64,000 nucleotides of DNA from Megascapheus bottae (Eukaryota > Chordata > Mammalia > Rodentia > Geomyidae): positions 1,073,001 to 1,137,000 of the forward strand of contig JANJXV010000030.1 in the NCBI GenBank assembly GCA_024803745.1, written 5' to 3'. The notes below the pieces were generated by a model, which saw only the letters and a program-made list of their open reading frames with translations, was not told where the DNA came from and made no database searches. The number at the start of each line of letters is the position of its first letter. The first letter of the stretch is position 1. Of this stretch, positions 36,754 to 48,620 are shown piece by piece. The position numbers and the translations under genes were made by a program.

Positions 36754-37900
36754 GGCCCGCGGACGCCGAGGACGCCGAGGACGCCGAGGACGCCGAGGAC
36801 GCCGAGGGCCCCGCCCACCTCGCGGACGCCGAGGACGCCGAGGGCCCCGCCCACCCCGCCGGCCCCGCCCACCCCGCGCCGCGCCTGCTGGGCACCTGCG
36901 ACATCCCGCTGGCCGCCGCCGCCGCCGCGTCCCGGGGCCGCCGGGGGACCTTCGCCCTGCGCTGCCCCGCCGGCCGGCGCGTCGGGGACCTGGCGCTCTT
37001 CTACCGCCTCCGGGACCTCGGGGCCCGCCCGCCCGAGCGCCCGGAGCCCCGCCGCAGCGAGCCGGGCCCCGGGGCCCGCCCGCCCGAGCCCCCGGACGCC
37101 CCGGCCCCCCGCAGCCCGGCGCCCCGCAGCCCGGGGGACGGCGCGGAGCTGGAGTTCGCCGTCAACACGTTTTGCCCTCCGCCCCTGTATTACACCCACT
37201 GCCCCCGGGAACAGGCGCGTCCTGTCCCAGCCGAAATCACCATCGCGCCCCAGCGAGCAGCAGCCCGGGCACTGGACGGCGACCTTCCCGAAGCCCAGCC
37301 TGCACACCCGCCCTCGCCCCCGCGGCCCCCGGCCGCCCCGGGCGCCCCGCTCGGCCTGGACGAGCCCAGCGCACGCCACCCTCCCCGGGAACAAGCCGCC
37401 ACCGCCACCGCCGCCGACACCCTGCGGCAGCTGCCTCTGCTAAACGCCTTGCTAATCGAGCTGTCCTTGCTGCACAACCAGCCCGTGGCCATCCCCACGC
37501 ACGTGAACCCTCACCTAGCCGGGCTGTACAGGGCGGAGGAGAGGACGCCGGCCTGCCCCACCAAGCCCAGCCAGCCCAAGCCCCAGAAGGACGAGTGCCC
37601 CGAGGAAGAACTTGGAAAGAGAGCCAGTCTTGAGGATAAGAAGAGCCACGCGGAAGGCCCGGGCCAAGGTAAGGGTGTGGAGAAGAACCCCCGGAGAGGT
37701 GCCCGGGGAAGGCTGCTTTATGGCTTAACGGACACCCTGAGGCTACGTTTAAAGCAGGCTAACCCTGGCATGTTGGTGGTCCACGAGAGGAGAGAACAGT
37801 ACCGGAAAAGGCATGCAGGGACAGCGGGCACACAACCCAGAGTGCCGTCCCGCAAAGTGAAGTCCTCGGAGCAAAGTCAGAAGCCACATCAAGTGCCCAG
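36298..37900. other. CpG island over MAP10 promoter and 5' half of CDS
   Basis: The DNA changes abruptly at about 36,298 from CA/TACACA repeat to sequence dense in CG dinucleotides, and stays so through the promoter and the first half of the MAP10 coding region. CpG density falls towards the 3' half. This fits a housekeeping or testis-type promoter without a TATA box. Confidence 0.8.
36378..36387. promoter_or_regulatory. TCTCGCGAGA palindrome in MAP10 promoter
   Basis: A perfect TCTCGCGAGA palindrome lies 60 bp upstream of the MAP10 ATG, with a partial copy (CCGCGAGAC) about 22 bp further upstream. This element is known from TATA-less CpG-island promoters. No TATA box is visible nearby. CCGCCCC-type GC boxes follow at about 36,404-36,425. 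That it sets the MAP10 start site is an inference. Confidence 0.6.
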
Positions 37901-38912
37901 GGGTCGCCACTTCAAGCCAGGTATCTCTTTTATCGAGAGCAGTGATGCCTCGAGGCTACTCAGGAGAGCTTCTGGTGAGCCCAGAACCGCCCAGAGGGCA
38001 TTGAGCAGAACAGCCGAAGCAGTGGCCGAGGGTGGTGGTGACAGTGGGCGAGGCAGGGCTCCCTCAGGAGCAGCTGCCAGTGCTGTGGCTTCTGAAAGAC
38101 CAAGTCACCCAAGTGTGTACACGGGCAGGTTGGATGTGGAAGGCCAGAGCCTGTGTGTTTTGCCAAAGGATGCCACTGGCCCAGTCATGGGCAGGGAAGT
38201 CAGCCACGGGCAGGTCAGAACCACCGGTGATGAAACTGCGTACCGCACACCTAGTAAAAATGAGAGCATCTTAGAACGCGAGTACTCGGACGATTTCACC
38301 AGCCCTTGCTGTTCTGAGGACTGGTCAGCCCCGGAGGACAGCAGCAGAAGTGTGCAAACTCGGGATGATGGCAGTGCAGGCTCACCAGGCCGGAAGCCCA
38401 GAGCCCATCCAGGCAAGGCGAGCGAAGCAAGATTGCCCCTGAGAAGAAGTAGCAGTGAGAAGAGTTCTCTTCTCAGCCCGCCTTTCTCAGCTGGGTCTCC
38501 AGTGCCCTCGCACAAAAGATCTCATATCAAGACTTCAAATAGAAGCACGCAGGATGTGTTGAGCATATCCTCCAATGGATTATCTTCATCGTGGACTGAG
38601 AAAAACGAAAACCACATAGATCAAACTCGTATGTGTACTGCTAAGATTGTAAGGACAGGTCAGGACACTGCCATTAGGTGTAAAGCAGGAGCTGCTCACA
38701 AGTCTCTGGACAAAAGCCGGTCGCCTCGGACGTCACAAGTGAGTTCTTACCTACCATCTAATTTGTCAGAGCTGGAACTCAAGGACCTGGAGAGCAGTTC
38801 GTCCGACCACTTTGAAGAAGACGGTGACGGCATTTGTTCCCTAAACACTTCCAAGCAATACAGAGACATCTGCGAATTAGTAATAAACAAGCTTCCAGGA
38901 TACACGGTGTGA
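36447..38912 (+). CDS. MAP10: Microtubule-associated protein 10, intronless, complete
   Basis: A single uninterrupted frame encodes 821 residues. From memory of the family, MAP10 (KIAA1383) binds and stabilises microtubules, acts at the spindle and midbody in cytokinesis, and is encoded by one exon of about 900 codons in human. Blocks I recognise are the N-terminus with ERLFSLELLVDWVRLEA, FCPPPLYY at 242-249, RQLPLLNALLIELSLL at 327-342, RLLYGLT at 422-428 followed by NPGMLVVHE at 439-447, and a serine-rich C-terminal half ending in SQVSSYLPSNLSELEL and DICELVINKLPGYTV at 807-821. I chose this ATG because it matches the family N-terminus and has G at -3 and +4; the frame stays open 99 codons further upstream, but that stretch is CA-repeat. 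Residues 94-120 are lineage-specific low complexity: nine prolines, then five Asp-Ala-Glu repeats. The gene lies in a CpG island, with NTPCR about 20 kb downstream on the same strand. Confidence 0.95.
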
Positions 38913-39129
38913 GAAGGCTTCCTTCTTCATGACCTACATGGCCACGTACTGTTAGTGACAAATCACTTGGCACCCTGTAGTATGTGAACAATGCAAATAG
39001 TCCTTTGTTTTTAGAATTGAGTTTTGTTGTTCTTTGAAGTTTAGTGGCATTTTGCCACTAAATCTGACCATATTTGCCATGACTTCACCTTCTAAATTGG
39101 GTAGACATTCTTTTTTTTTTTAAGTTAAG

Positions 39130-39135
39130 AATAAA
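39130..39135 (+). terminator. MAP10: Candidate poly(A) signal of MAP10
   Basis: AATAAA lies 218 bp after the MAP10 stop codon, following a T-rich run and an A/T-rich 3' UTR. It is the first canonical hexamer downstream of the stop. Later hexamers exist (for example near 40,460 inside a SINE), so a longer 3' UTR is possible. Confidence 0.6.
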
Positions 39136-39544
39136 AGTATGTCATCTCAAACTTTCTCTTCTACAAATTCAAAGTGAAGAGTATCCTAAAGCTGACTCCA
39201 TGTGTGTCATTGAAGTGGGAGGGCCAGTCAGTAAGGGTAGCCTTAGGTTCTCATGGGAATAAGCTATTTAGCAGGTAGAGACCTTATCTGAAATGCACAA
39301 GGTACAGGAGTATTCATGATGCGTCCTCTGCTGCTAAAGGAGCTCAGTATGTGTAGAAGTGATATGTCCTGTGGTGGGGAGGGGTCCTGAGGTCTTACGC
39401 ACCAGTATTTCCTTAATATCCAGTTGGGCACTGGTGTGGGGTTGGGGTGCATGGAAAAACAACAGAGTCTGGCATTTAAAGCAGACACTAGGGATGCATG
39501 GCATGGAGCAATTAAGCAGAAGCCCTAAAGAAACACCTATGAAG

Positions 39545-39765
39545 TTTTTTTTTTCTTTTTTTTTCTTTTTTTTTTTTTTGCCAGTCGTAGGCTTGAGCTC
39601 AGGGCCTGAGCACTGTCCTTGGATTTTCTCAAGGCTAGAGCTCTACCACTTGAGCCACAGCACCACTTCCGGCCTTTTTTCTATGTATGTGGTACCGAGG
39701 AATCGAACCCAGGTCTTCATGCATGCTAGGCAATCACTCTTCCACTAGGCCAAACTCCTGGCCCC
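39545..39765 (-). mobile_element. IDL-Geo-like dimeric SINE with long tail
   Basis: Both halves are present on the minus strand, with a tail of about 35 A bases interrupted by two Gs. It inserted about 410 bp after the MAP10 poly(A) signal. Confidence 0.87.
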
Positions 39766-39867
39766 ATAAGGTTATTTTTGAGGCACATTTGACTAATAAC
39801 TATGGGTATAAACAAGACTTGGGTGTTTGCTGAAACGTTTGGAGAGGAATTCAGAAAGCTGTCTCTT

Positions 39868-39943
39868 CTTGTCAATCATGGGGCTTGAACTCTGGGCCTG
39901 GGTGCTGTCCCTGGGCTCATCAGCTCAGGGCTACCACCCTCAT
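39868..39943 (-). mobile_element. Right monomer of the composite SINE, fragment
   Basis: On the minus strand it ends CCCAGAGTTCAAGCCCC, preceded by AGGGACAGCACCCAGGC. This is the right-hand half found in the composite SINE at 53.6 kb. Confidence 0.55.
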
Positions 39944-40344
39944 CTTGCTCTCTGGAAGCCATGTTTCTTCGGCTGACGTAGCTTACCGTGGTTTTCCCTG
40001 GGGAAGCCCCTCAGGCCTGCTTCTCAGACCCTCACTGTGCTTTAATGTTGTTCCTCCTTAACCCAGAGCATGTTGTATATCCTAGTGATGTGCCCAGGCC
40101 GTAAGCGACCTCTGGAGGTGCAGCCCACACTGATGGAGGGAAACAGTAAAGTGGGTCCCAGGTGAGGCTGAGTCTGGGTTACACATCTGAATGAGTTAAC
40201 TTTTGGATTCTTGAGTTGCACATGTGAGGAAATGCACCTTTCAAAGACGCAGACTATTCTGTGTGTGGGAAGGAGACTGACGGGCTCACAGCTTGAGCTT
40301 GTCCCATGCAAAAAGAGTTGGTGGTCCTCCATCTTAACCAGTAA

Positions 40345-40545
40345 GTTGGGAGTGGTGGCTCCGGCCTGTAAGCCGGGCATGTGCCGGGCATATGCCTCGC
40401 AGAGGTAGGGAGGGTTGTGATCTGAGGTGGATGTAGGCAGAAGCACAACACAGTACCTGAAAATAAACGCGGCAGAAGGAGTGTGGGGAATGGCTCACGT
40501 GGCAAGCGTGAGGCCCTGAGTTCAATCCCGTACTGCCCAGTACAC
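40345..40545 (+). mobile_element. Old composite SINE
   Basis: A 7SL-like start (GGGAGTGGTGGCTCCGGCCT) is followed by a tRNA-like part (GGCTCACGTGGCAAGCGTGA, GAGTTCAATCCC). It is strongly diverged. Confidence 0.5.
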
Positions 40546-41390
40546 GTAACAAGCACAACCAAAAGCCTGCTTTGGATTGGCGGGTCTGCCTGCTGCAGCC
40601 AAACCAACTCTTCTGTGCAGGACACTTGACGGATGCTTTTGATTGCGTTTCCTTACAGAAAGATTGTCTTGATCTGAATGAGTAGAAAAACAAATCTTTT
40701 CATGATGACTACGACTCGGTCTCTCTGGGTCCAGCGTCTCTGGTTGAAAGACCAGAGTTGCTTATAGATTGTTACTGTTTCACACTGTTCCAGATGTCAG
40801 GACAGCATGCACTGCTGGGGTTCTGAAAAACGAAGTGAGCCTCTGAATTTACATTGAGTTAAAATTAGAACTCACTTATCCTCAAGAAAGAGTTTCTTTG
40901 CTTTTGGTAAGAACTGTATTTGCAACCAAACTAGTCAGTTTGGTTTAGTTTTGCACCCAAGTAAAAGAGTTCTAAATGCCTTTGAATACAGGGCTATCTT
41001 TTTCAAAATTAAAAGGTCATAAATATTCTTGCTTAAAATTAAATGATTTAGGTATGTAAATGGAAAATGAAAATCACTTCTGTTGCCAGAGGCAATAATT
41101 GATAGTGACAAGTACCTTAGCACTGCCTAGATAAATTCTATACATTGTTCATTAAATGGCAAAAGGAATCATCCTACAGGGAGCTCTATATTCTTATTTA
41201 ATAATGAAAGGAATGTAGATGTCTTTCCATGACAAAACATTGAAATATTATTTTGAGTGACAGTCTTCCATTGGTATGGATATGCAAAAATACTTTCTAT
41301 AAAACATCACTTGTTGAAGGACATTCCAATTGCCTAATGTTAGAGTTACGAATGAGACCAGTCTCTCTCCCTGCCTCCCTCTCTTACACA

Positions 41391-41394
41391 CACA

Positions 41395-41447
<53 letters not shown>
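41391..41447. repeat. (CA)n microsatellite
   Basis: About 27 CA units have one interruption (CAAACA) and are followed by GGTGGTGGTGG. Confidence 0.97.
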
Positions 41448-41449
<2 letters not shown>

Positions 41450-41454
41450 TGGTG

Positions 41455-41668
41455 GTGGTGTTTGATGGTGTTGCAGTTTGAACTCAAGTCCTTGTGCAGA
41501 TTCTAAGCAGGTGCTTCTGTGCTGAGCCATGTGAGCCCTTGGACCTCTCTGTGCAGTGACTGCTTTTGAGGTAGGTTCTTGCTTCCCGCCCAGGTGTGGG
41601 CTCTGAGCTGCCAGGGTTAGACTGCTGTCATGGCTGGAAGGACAGGTGTGTGCCACTAGGCCCGGGTG
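41455..41668 (-). mobile_element. Old SINE, probably composite
   Basis: On the minus strand it starts CCGGGCCTAGTGGCACACACC, as B1-type SINEs do, and ends with GGACTTGAGTTCAAACTG. It is adjacent to a CA repeat. Confidence 0.4.
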
Positions 41669-42059
41669 TTAGGGTTCTAGTCTCTGTCCTGGGTTGTAGT
41701 CCTCTCACGGCCATTTTCCATGTATTATCTCCAAGCATTTGTTTTTATGGGCTTAGGTTGGACATGACCTGAGGTTTTATGCAGGCTGGGTCTCTAATCC
41801 CGGAAGATACAGGTTCTCTTTCTTGAGCCCAGCAGTCTGCATGGTGCTGTCTGTTTTGAGAGCCTTGTAACAGGCCTTCCTTTACTCACTGGTTTCCTAG
41901 CTGAGTAAGAATTAGGAATTAGGGGGAGGGATGTGGCAGTGATGGGATACGAGTTGACCAGCAATCACACAGGCAAGGCCATGGCTGGCGCGTGATGGTC
42001 TCTGTGTACCGCCCTTCCTGGCTCTGCATCCCCGCCTTGCATGGGGACTCCACACAGAT

Positions 42060-42470
42060 TTCAATCGTTAATTATTCTTCTAGTTTCTGCAGGTCTGTTG
42101 CCATCATTTCTTTTCCATTTTATCAGACTAAATTTAAGGATGGATTTTACAATCCTATTAAGCAATAAGGGTTTTAGTATAGAAGAAATGTCTTAAAGGG
42201 ACCCAACATATAAATGAATGACAGTTGTGTGAAACTGCGTGTGATCCCATCCAACATAAAATATGTGGACGTAACAATTACAGGCCATCTGTTCGGCTGG
42301 CATCTCATTGTACAGGAAGAAATTTCAATTAAGTTTTATTATCAAGAGGTGTAAATGACAGATCCCACATGAAAGTCCATAGCCAGTGAACTGTCTGTGT
42401 ACAGAGTGGGCTGTCACACGGTTAACGGGTTGGATCAGGGTCCCCAAGTACATGCTCTAAACAATGTGCC
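42060..42470. other. Candidate conserved non-coding element
   Basis: An AT-rich, CpG-poor block of about 400 bp lies 3.2 kb after MAP10, with TCAATCGTTAATTATTC, CAATCCTATTAAGCAATAAG and TTTCAATTAAGTTTTATT. It has no transposon features that I recognise. Confidence 0.25.
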
Positions 42471-43451
42471 TGTCTACCAGTTCTTGGACACGAGTACTGT
42501 TTATAAGAACGTTGGTGGTGTTTGAAACGTTGCCTGCGTGGATGGGAGAGCTCAGTCCTGAGCTGTCTGGTTAAGGTGTGATTTGCCACTTCAGCAGGCG
42601 AGACTAAGCTAAATCATGCCTGAGATAAATTGCAGCTTGAAAGTTGAGAAGTGAACATCAGACGTCAGCCGTCTCTGGCGGTGCTTGGCTTGCTGACAGC
42701 TGCATATCCAGGGCTGGTAGACCACACTGCAGCTCTGCGGGGCCGAGGGCTCCACCACGCAGGCACATGGTGGTGTCCCGGGCCCTCACAGCAGGAGGAA
42801 CCTCTGCCCCTTCCCAAGTCCTGAGCTGAGCAGCACTGCTCTCCACTCACGATGCCCGACAGTGACGAGCGTGGGGAGGACCAGAGGCCTATGGGCGTCA
42901 TGGTGTTGTGGACTGGATATGAGGAGCAGAGACAGGAAGTGTTGAGTTCATAGAAAAGTTGAACCCAAAGTACAATGGGAGTTACTGAAAAGCCCTAAAG
43001 GATTAGTGTGTGTGTACGCACACACGCACACACACACATTCGTATGTACATGTATCACTTCTAACCCTTGTCACGCTTGCAGGACACCAGGTGTCACGAC
43101 TCCGTTTCAGCAGGGGAGAGGGGGGTGGAACGTTGGAGGTCAGTGAGCTGCCCATCACCTGGACTGGGCTGGGTCTTCAATCAAGCTGCCTCCTTCTGGA
43201 ACACAGCCGGGTCCTCACTGCAGCACAGGCAGGACCCTCCAGGGCAGGTTCACAGCTCTGGGCTCGCAGTCACCCAGCCCCTGTGGGGAGGGGCCCAGCA
43301 GCTGGTCACTCAGACCTCCAGGAGACTGGGACGACTGGGAGGAGCAGAAGAGCAAGGGAGGACAAAAGACCAGAGGAGGCCAGAGTGAAAGGAACAGAAA
43401 GGCCCGGCATGAGAGAGCAGGGCGTGGGGGGCTCCAGGCCAAGCAGTGAGG

Positions 43452-43638
<187 letters not shown>

Positions 43639-44634
43639 CAGAATGAGGACGAATAGGCATCACTTTGCCAGCACACCCGGAAGCCCAGAAGGACAGCTGG
43701 GAGCTGGGAGACAAGCCAGGAAGAACGCCCCACCACCGTGGACAGGGGATGGGTGGTGCCTTTGGCGATTCCTGGGTGTCAGGAGCACAGGTGATTGTTT
43801 CTGAGCAGGGGGTCTGCCGGGAGAAGGTGGGCAGAGAAAGGCTGGGGCATGGCCACCTCTCCCCAGGCCCCCAGTTTTCAGAGTGCCCCTTGAGCCCCTC
43901 GTCCCCTTGCCTTTCTCCTGTACGCCGGGGACAAACCTACAGACTACTTGTACTTCTTGTTATAATAGAGAACCAGTAAAGACTCAGGAGCCACCCGGTA
44001 TGTTTACCGTGCACGCCATGCTGTCTGCTCTCCAGATTCACCAGCGCTTCCCATCTGCTCGGAGTGCGGGGAGAAGTTCCCGTCCCTGGGGGGAGAGGTC
44101 CGCCCACGGTCCTCGTCCATCACTCACAGGAAACGAACGGCGCATTATTCTGGCCGTGGAGGTCTCCCGTGGCCACTGGACGTGGACAAACTGTGAATCC
44201 GTGATGCACGCTTGTGCCGAGTGCAGGGGCTGCCTGGTCGTCACGGCACTTGGCTGGTCTCTCCATCCTGAGTGCTCTAGAGGGGGCTCCGAGCTCTCGT
44301 CCCTGCCCCCTTGCAGGGCCTGCACCCTCTCCTGAGTTAAGGAAACACAGGTACAGGCCGGCAGTGGCCTTGCCTGGCGTGTGTCTCCCACAAGGTTTGC
44401 AGGGATTCATGTGTTAAGATGGAACCCCCCGGTGAAGTCCTGAGAATTGTGAGGCACTCCATCGGTGGATCAGGGAGGTGAGGACGGTCCCTCATCCCGC
44501 GGGGCGATGGCCATGTGAGCTTGGCCACGGGAGCCCCACCAAGGCACCCACGCGTGTCCCGGCCCCCGTCCTGATCTGACCACCTGCAATGGGCCCTGGA
44601 CTCACCCTGGCTCTGCTTCCTGTTCACCAGATGA

Positions 44635-44829
44635 TTTTTTTTTTTTGCTTGTCCTTGGGCTTGAACTCAGGGCCTGAGCACTGTCCTTGGACTTTCTCAA
44701 GGCTAGAGCTCTACCACTTGAGCCTCAGCACCACTTCTGGCTTTTTCTATGTATGTGGCACCAAGGAATCCAGTCTGGGTCTTCGCGCATGCTAGGCGAG
44801 CACTCTACCACTGGGCCAGGCTCTCAGCC
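44635..44829 (-). mobile_element. IDL-Geo-like dimeric SINE
   Basis: Both halves are present on the minus strand, with an A tail of about 12. Confidence 0.85.
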
Positions 44830-45831
44830 TGCCTTCTGATAATTACCTGCACTGAAGCTGGGCCTGGAAGGAGCCTGGAAACAGCTGGATTGGGCTACCA
44901 GGCAGTGGCGCTGGCAGAGCCCCCGGGGAGAAGCCTGGGCTCCACAAGGGACCCTTGGAAACTGGGGTCCTGCAGCCAGCACCCTGTGTCCACCGAGCCT
45001 CCCCGAGGGCGTCTCCTCTCCGTAGCACGCTTCGCTCTTGCACACATCTAAGATGGTCTGTCTGCGGCATGACGTCTAAGAAGGGGCCGCCAGTGGCTTC
45101 CATGCCGGCCTCCAGCTTTCCGTTGTCGTCTCATCTGGCAAGGGCCTGGCATGCCCTGTGCTGTGTGAGTGACGAGGGGCCGCCGGCCCTAGCTGTGCCC
45201 TCACACCCTGTGGGCTTGAGCAGGGCTCTTCTGCGGCTCACCCTGCGTTTCCACGGTGCTTATGGTCTCCAGCTGGCCGTCACTCTGCTGCTAGCTTGCC
45301 CTTTGCAGGGGTTCTCTGGGGTGTTTCCCCTTTGCACTGGTTCTCGAACACAGAGGCCTTGAAACCCAAATGCATTCTCCAGTCGCTGTGTGTGTTTTCA
45401 CTCAATGGCTATAACACCTCCATCGGACACAGCATGGCTCCAGCTTGTTTGGGCTCTTGTTTGGTGACCACGGGTGAGAGGGTGGCTGGATCCCATGGGG
45501 CGGCCCTGCCCTCCCTGCTGGAGTCTAAGACCATGTTTGAACCGGAAACAGCCCCTGCTGTCACTATTCTCCAGACCAGGGTCGCATACGCAGCCGTCCC
45601 GGGAACGGGTGGGAAAGTGCTGGTAAAATGCCCTGCCCCAGTGACCGGAACGCAGTGCCCGACGGCCCGAGTCTGCTGCAGCAGATTCCCACGGCCGGGT
45701 CTGCAGGGGACCACAGTGCTCTGTGCTCATGGCCCAAGGTGCAACCCACGGCCTCTCCATGGGCCTCCTCTAACCGTGTGGACGAACCAGGCGAGTGGCA
45801 CCCCTGGTCTATGGAAGGAGGTGAAGGCACA

Positions 45832-47039
45832 GGGCACGCTGAGTACTCTACAGGGGAGGTGGAGGCACAGACACGCTGAGTACTCTACAGGGGAGGTGGA
45901 GGCACAGACACGCTGAGTACTCTGCAGGGGAGGTGGAGGCACAGACACGCTGAGTACTCTGCAGGGGAGGTGGAGGCACAGACACGCTGAGTACTCTGCA
46001 GGGGAGGTGGAGGCACAGACACGCTGAGTACTCTGCAGGGGAGGTGGAGGCACAGACACGCTGAGTACTCTGCAGGGGAGGTGGAGGCACAGACACGCTG
46101 AGTACTCTGCAGGGGAGGTGGAGGCACAGACACGCTGAGTACTCTGCAGGGGAGGTGGAGGCACAGACACGCTGAGTACTCTGCAGGGGAGGTGGAGGCA
46201 CAGACACGCTGAGTACTCTACAGGGGAGGTGGAGGTACAGGGCACACTGAGTACTCTACAGGGGAGGTGGAGGCACAGACACACTGAGTACTCTACAGGG
46301 GAGGTGGAGGCACAGACACACTGAGTACTCTACAGGGGAGGTGGAGGCACAGACACACTGAGTACTCTACAGGGGAGGTGGAGGCACAGACACACTGAGT
46401 ACTCTACAGGGGAGGTGGAGGTACAGGGCACGCTGAGTACTCTACAGGGGAGCTGGAGGCACAGGACACGCTGAGTACTCTGCAGGGGAGGTGGAGGCAC
46501 AGACACGCTGAGTACTCTGCAGGGGAGGTGGAGGCACAGACACGCTGAGTACTCTGCAGGGGAGGTGGAGGCACAGACACGCTGAGTACTCTGCAGGGGA
46601 GGTGGAGGCACAGACACGCTGAGTACTCTGCAGGGGAGGTGGAGGCACAGACACGCTGAGTACTCTGCAGGGGAGGTGGAGGCACAGACACGCTGAGTAC
46701 TCTGCAGGGGAGGTGGAGGCACAGACACGCTGAGTACTCTGCAGGGGAGGTGGAGGCACAGACACGCTGAGTACTCTGCAGGGGAGGTGGAGGCACAGAC
46801 ACGCTGAGTACTCTGCAGGGGAGGTGGAGGCACAGACACGCTGAGTACTCTGCAGGGGAGGTGGAGGCACAGACACGCTGAGTACTCTGCAGGGGAGGTG
46901 GAGGCACAGACACGCTGAGTACTCTACAGGGGAGGTGGAGGCAGAGTGGACACTGAGTACTCTACAGGGGAGGTGGAGGCACAGGCACCCTGAGTACTCT
47001 ACAGGGGAGGTGGAGGACAGGACACACTGAGTACTCTGG
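45832..47039. repeat. 37-bp minisatellite, about 32 copies
   Basis: The unit contains CTGAGTACTCT, GGGGAGGTGGAGG and CACAGACA. Two variants segregate in blocks: CGCTG with TCTGCAGG, and CACTG with TCTACAGG. The first fills about 45,905-46,210 and 46,470-46,920, and the second lies at the ends and at about 46,215-46,440. A few copies have an extra GGTACAGGGCACG segment. As 37 is not a multiple of 3, the open minus-strand frames pass through all three phases of the unit; I do not regard them as genes. Confidence 0.95.
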
Positions 47040-47214
47040 CATCTTTCCAGGTCCAGGTTAAAGGTGAGCCAGCCTGGTCAAGTCCATCTTTGTGGGTTCT
47101 GGGGTGTCTTTCCTGGCTCCTCCCAGGCCCGGTGCTGTGCCTGTAGGCGTGGGCCCACTGTGTCCCCAGTGCTGGCAATGGTGGGGTGGCCACGGAGGGC
47201 CCAGGCCCTGGGAG

Positions 47215-47400
47215 GAAGCGGTGTACCTCCCTAAGGTGGCAGCCAACCGTTATTGCTTTGAAATTCAGATTATGGAAAAGAGAAGAGAAATCATGGCGAT
47301 TGAGATGATTTATGGGCGCTATTATGAAAGTTAATGAAATGCAGCTTTTGCCGCCCACTAATTCTGAAGGGCGGTAGAGAGAAGAGTCCTCTGGGCGGCA
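47215..47400. other. Candidate conserved non-coding element
   Basis: Directly after the 37-bp minisatellite region comes unique sequence with GCCAACCGTTATTGCTTTG, GATTTATGGGCGC and GAAAGTTAATGAAATGCAGC. It has AT-rich cores with intact palindromic pieces and no repeat. Confidence 0.22.
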
Positions 47401-47591
47401 GAGCCTGGCTGGTGTGGCATATGCCCTCCCCCAGCTAGGACCACGCCGGCCACCCCCAAGTTCAGAGAGTGGGCTGGGGCAGCAGAAAGCCTCAGAACGG
47501 CGCAGCCACGTCAGAGAACGAAACTCGCCCGCCAGGTGCCACCAATGTCCCATATGAGGGTCTCCTGAATGTAACTTGGCTCCTCTTTTGA

Positions 47592-47762
47592 TTCCCTTCC
47601 CTCCCCTCCCTCCCTTTCCATTCCTTCCTTCCTTCCTTCCTTCCTTCCTTCCTTCCTTCCTTCCTTCCCTCCCTCCCTCCCTCCCTCCCTCTCTCCCTCT
47701 CTCCCTTTCTCCCTCCCTTCCTTCTTTTCCTTCTCTCTTCCCTTCCTTCCTTCCTCGCTTTC
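47592..47762. repeat. Pyrimidine tract (CTTC/CCTC)n
   Basis: CTTC units (47,620-47,667) pass into CCTC units and then a degenerate CT-rich stretch. The strand is almost purely pyrimidine for 170 bp. Confidence 0.95.
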
Positions 47763-48399
47763 CTTCATTGGAGTGTAGGTGGTGATTATGCAGGCCAGGA
47801 CTTCAATATCTATCCACACAATGACCCCTTCCTTGAAGATCAGTTGGCAAGTTCGAAGTCCCGTGGAGAAACTTCTAACATTTCTATAGAAACTGAAGAC
47901 TTCGGGAAAGATGGGCCTGTCCGCATGAAGTACCCAGGGCCTGGGGAGGAAACTGCTAGACACAAAGCACCAAGAGGCCCTGGCCGGTTCCCGCCAGCCT
48001 CTGGGGAGCTGGGAGCAGCCGGGACACACCCCAGCCTCCCTCCCCCCCCCCCACGGCGTCTTTCACCGAGAGCCACACTGGCCAGTTGGGACATTGGCTT
48101 GGCTGGCAGAGGTTAAAGTACCAGTGGCTTGAGTAAGGCAGCCCTTCTCGCAGAGACGTCAGTGTCACTGGAGGCCCCCAGAGAAAAGAGGGCTGGGCTC
48201 CCCACGGAGGAAGGAATTGAGATCCGCCCCAGACCACTGTTAGGGTGCACCAGTGCTTTTCCTGTCCTAAAGTTCTCTAAACAGCCAGGCCTCCGATCAT
48301 CTGCTTTTATTGTTAAGTACTGAGCACATCACCGTGCCTGTGGGCTGTCTGAGAACAAGCTGGGCCTGTCACCCTAGCTCCCGAGGCTCCAGTCGGCAA

Positions 48400-48620
48400 G
48401 CATTGCTTCTGCTTTTGTTTTTGCTGTAAGTAATTTCGGTGCCAACCAACTATGTACTGGAAAAAGGAAAAGTTGTCAGCTTTTTGCACGACCTGTGCAG
48501 CTGCTTACGATTCAGAGCCTGATTCAAAAGCGCGGCGCGTGCTTGGGCCGGAATAATTTTTTAAAGATGTTAACGATGATCTCTTACTAACGAAGAGAAT
48601 CATGGCACACGCTCGGGTGG
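48400..48620. other. Candidate conserved non-coding element
   Basis: Unique sequence contains GTAAGTAATTTCGGTGCC, CAGCTGCTTACGATTCAG, AAAAGCGCGGCGCGTGC and TTAAAGATGTTAACG. CpG sites survive in an AT-rich setting, which is unusual for neutral DNA here. Confidence 0.22.

Noticed and set aside
35730..37394. A 554-codon minus-strand frame opposite MAP10
   Set aside because: It joins antisense GC-rich MAP10 sequence to the CA satellite. Its composition (CVCVCVYM repeats, Gly/Ala/Arg runs) is what those repeats produce on the opposite strand.
45727..46913. Several minus-strand frames of up to 185 codons encoding PPPPLQSTQRV-type repeats
   Set aside because: They come from the 37-bp minisatellite. 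Because 37 is not divisible by three, one frame reads all phases of the unit. There is no start context, domain or splice support.
45832..47039. CRISPR-like regular repeat
   Set aside because: The units are directly adjacent without unique spacers, and the genome is a mammal's. It is a minisatellite.
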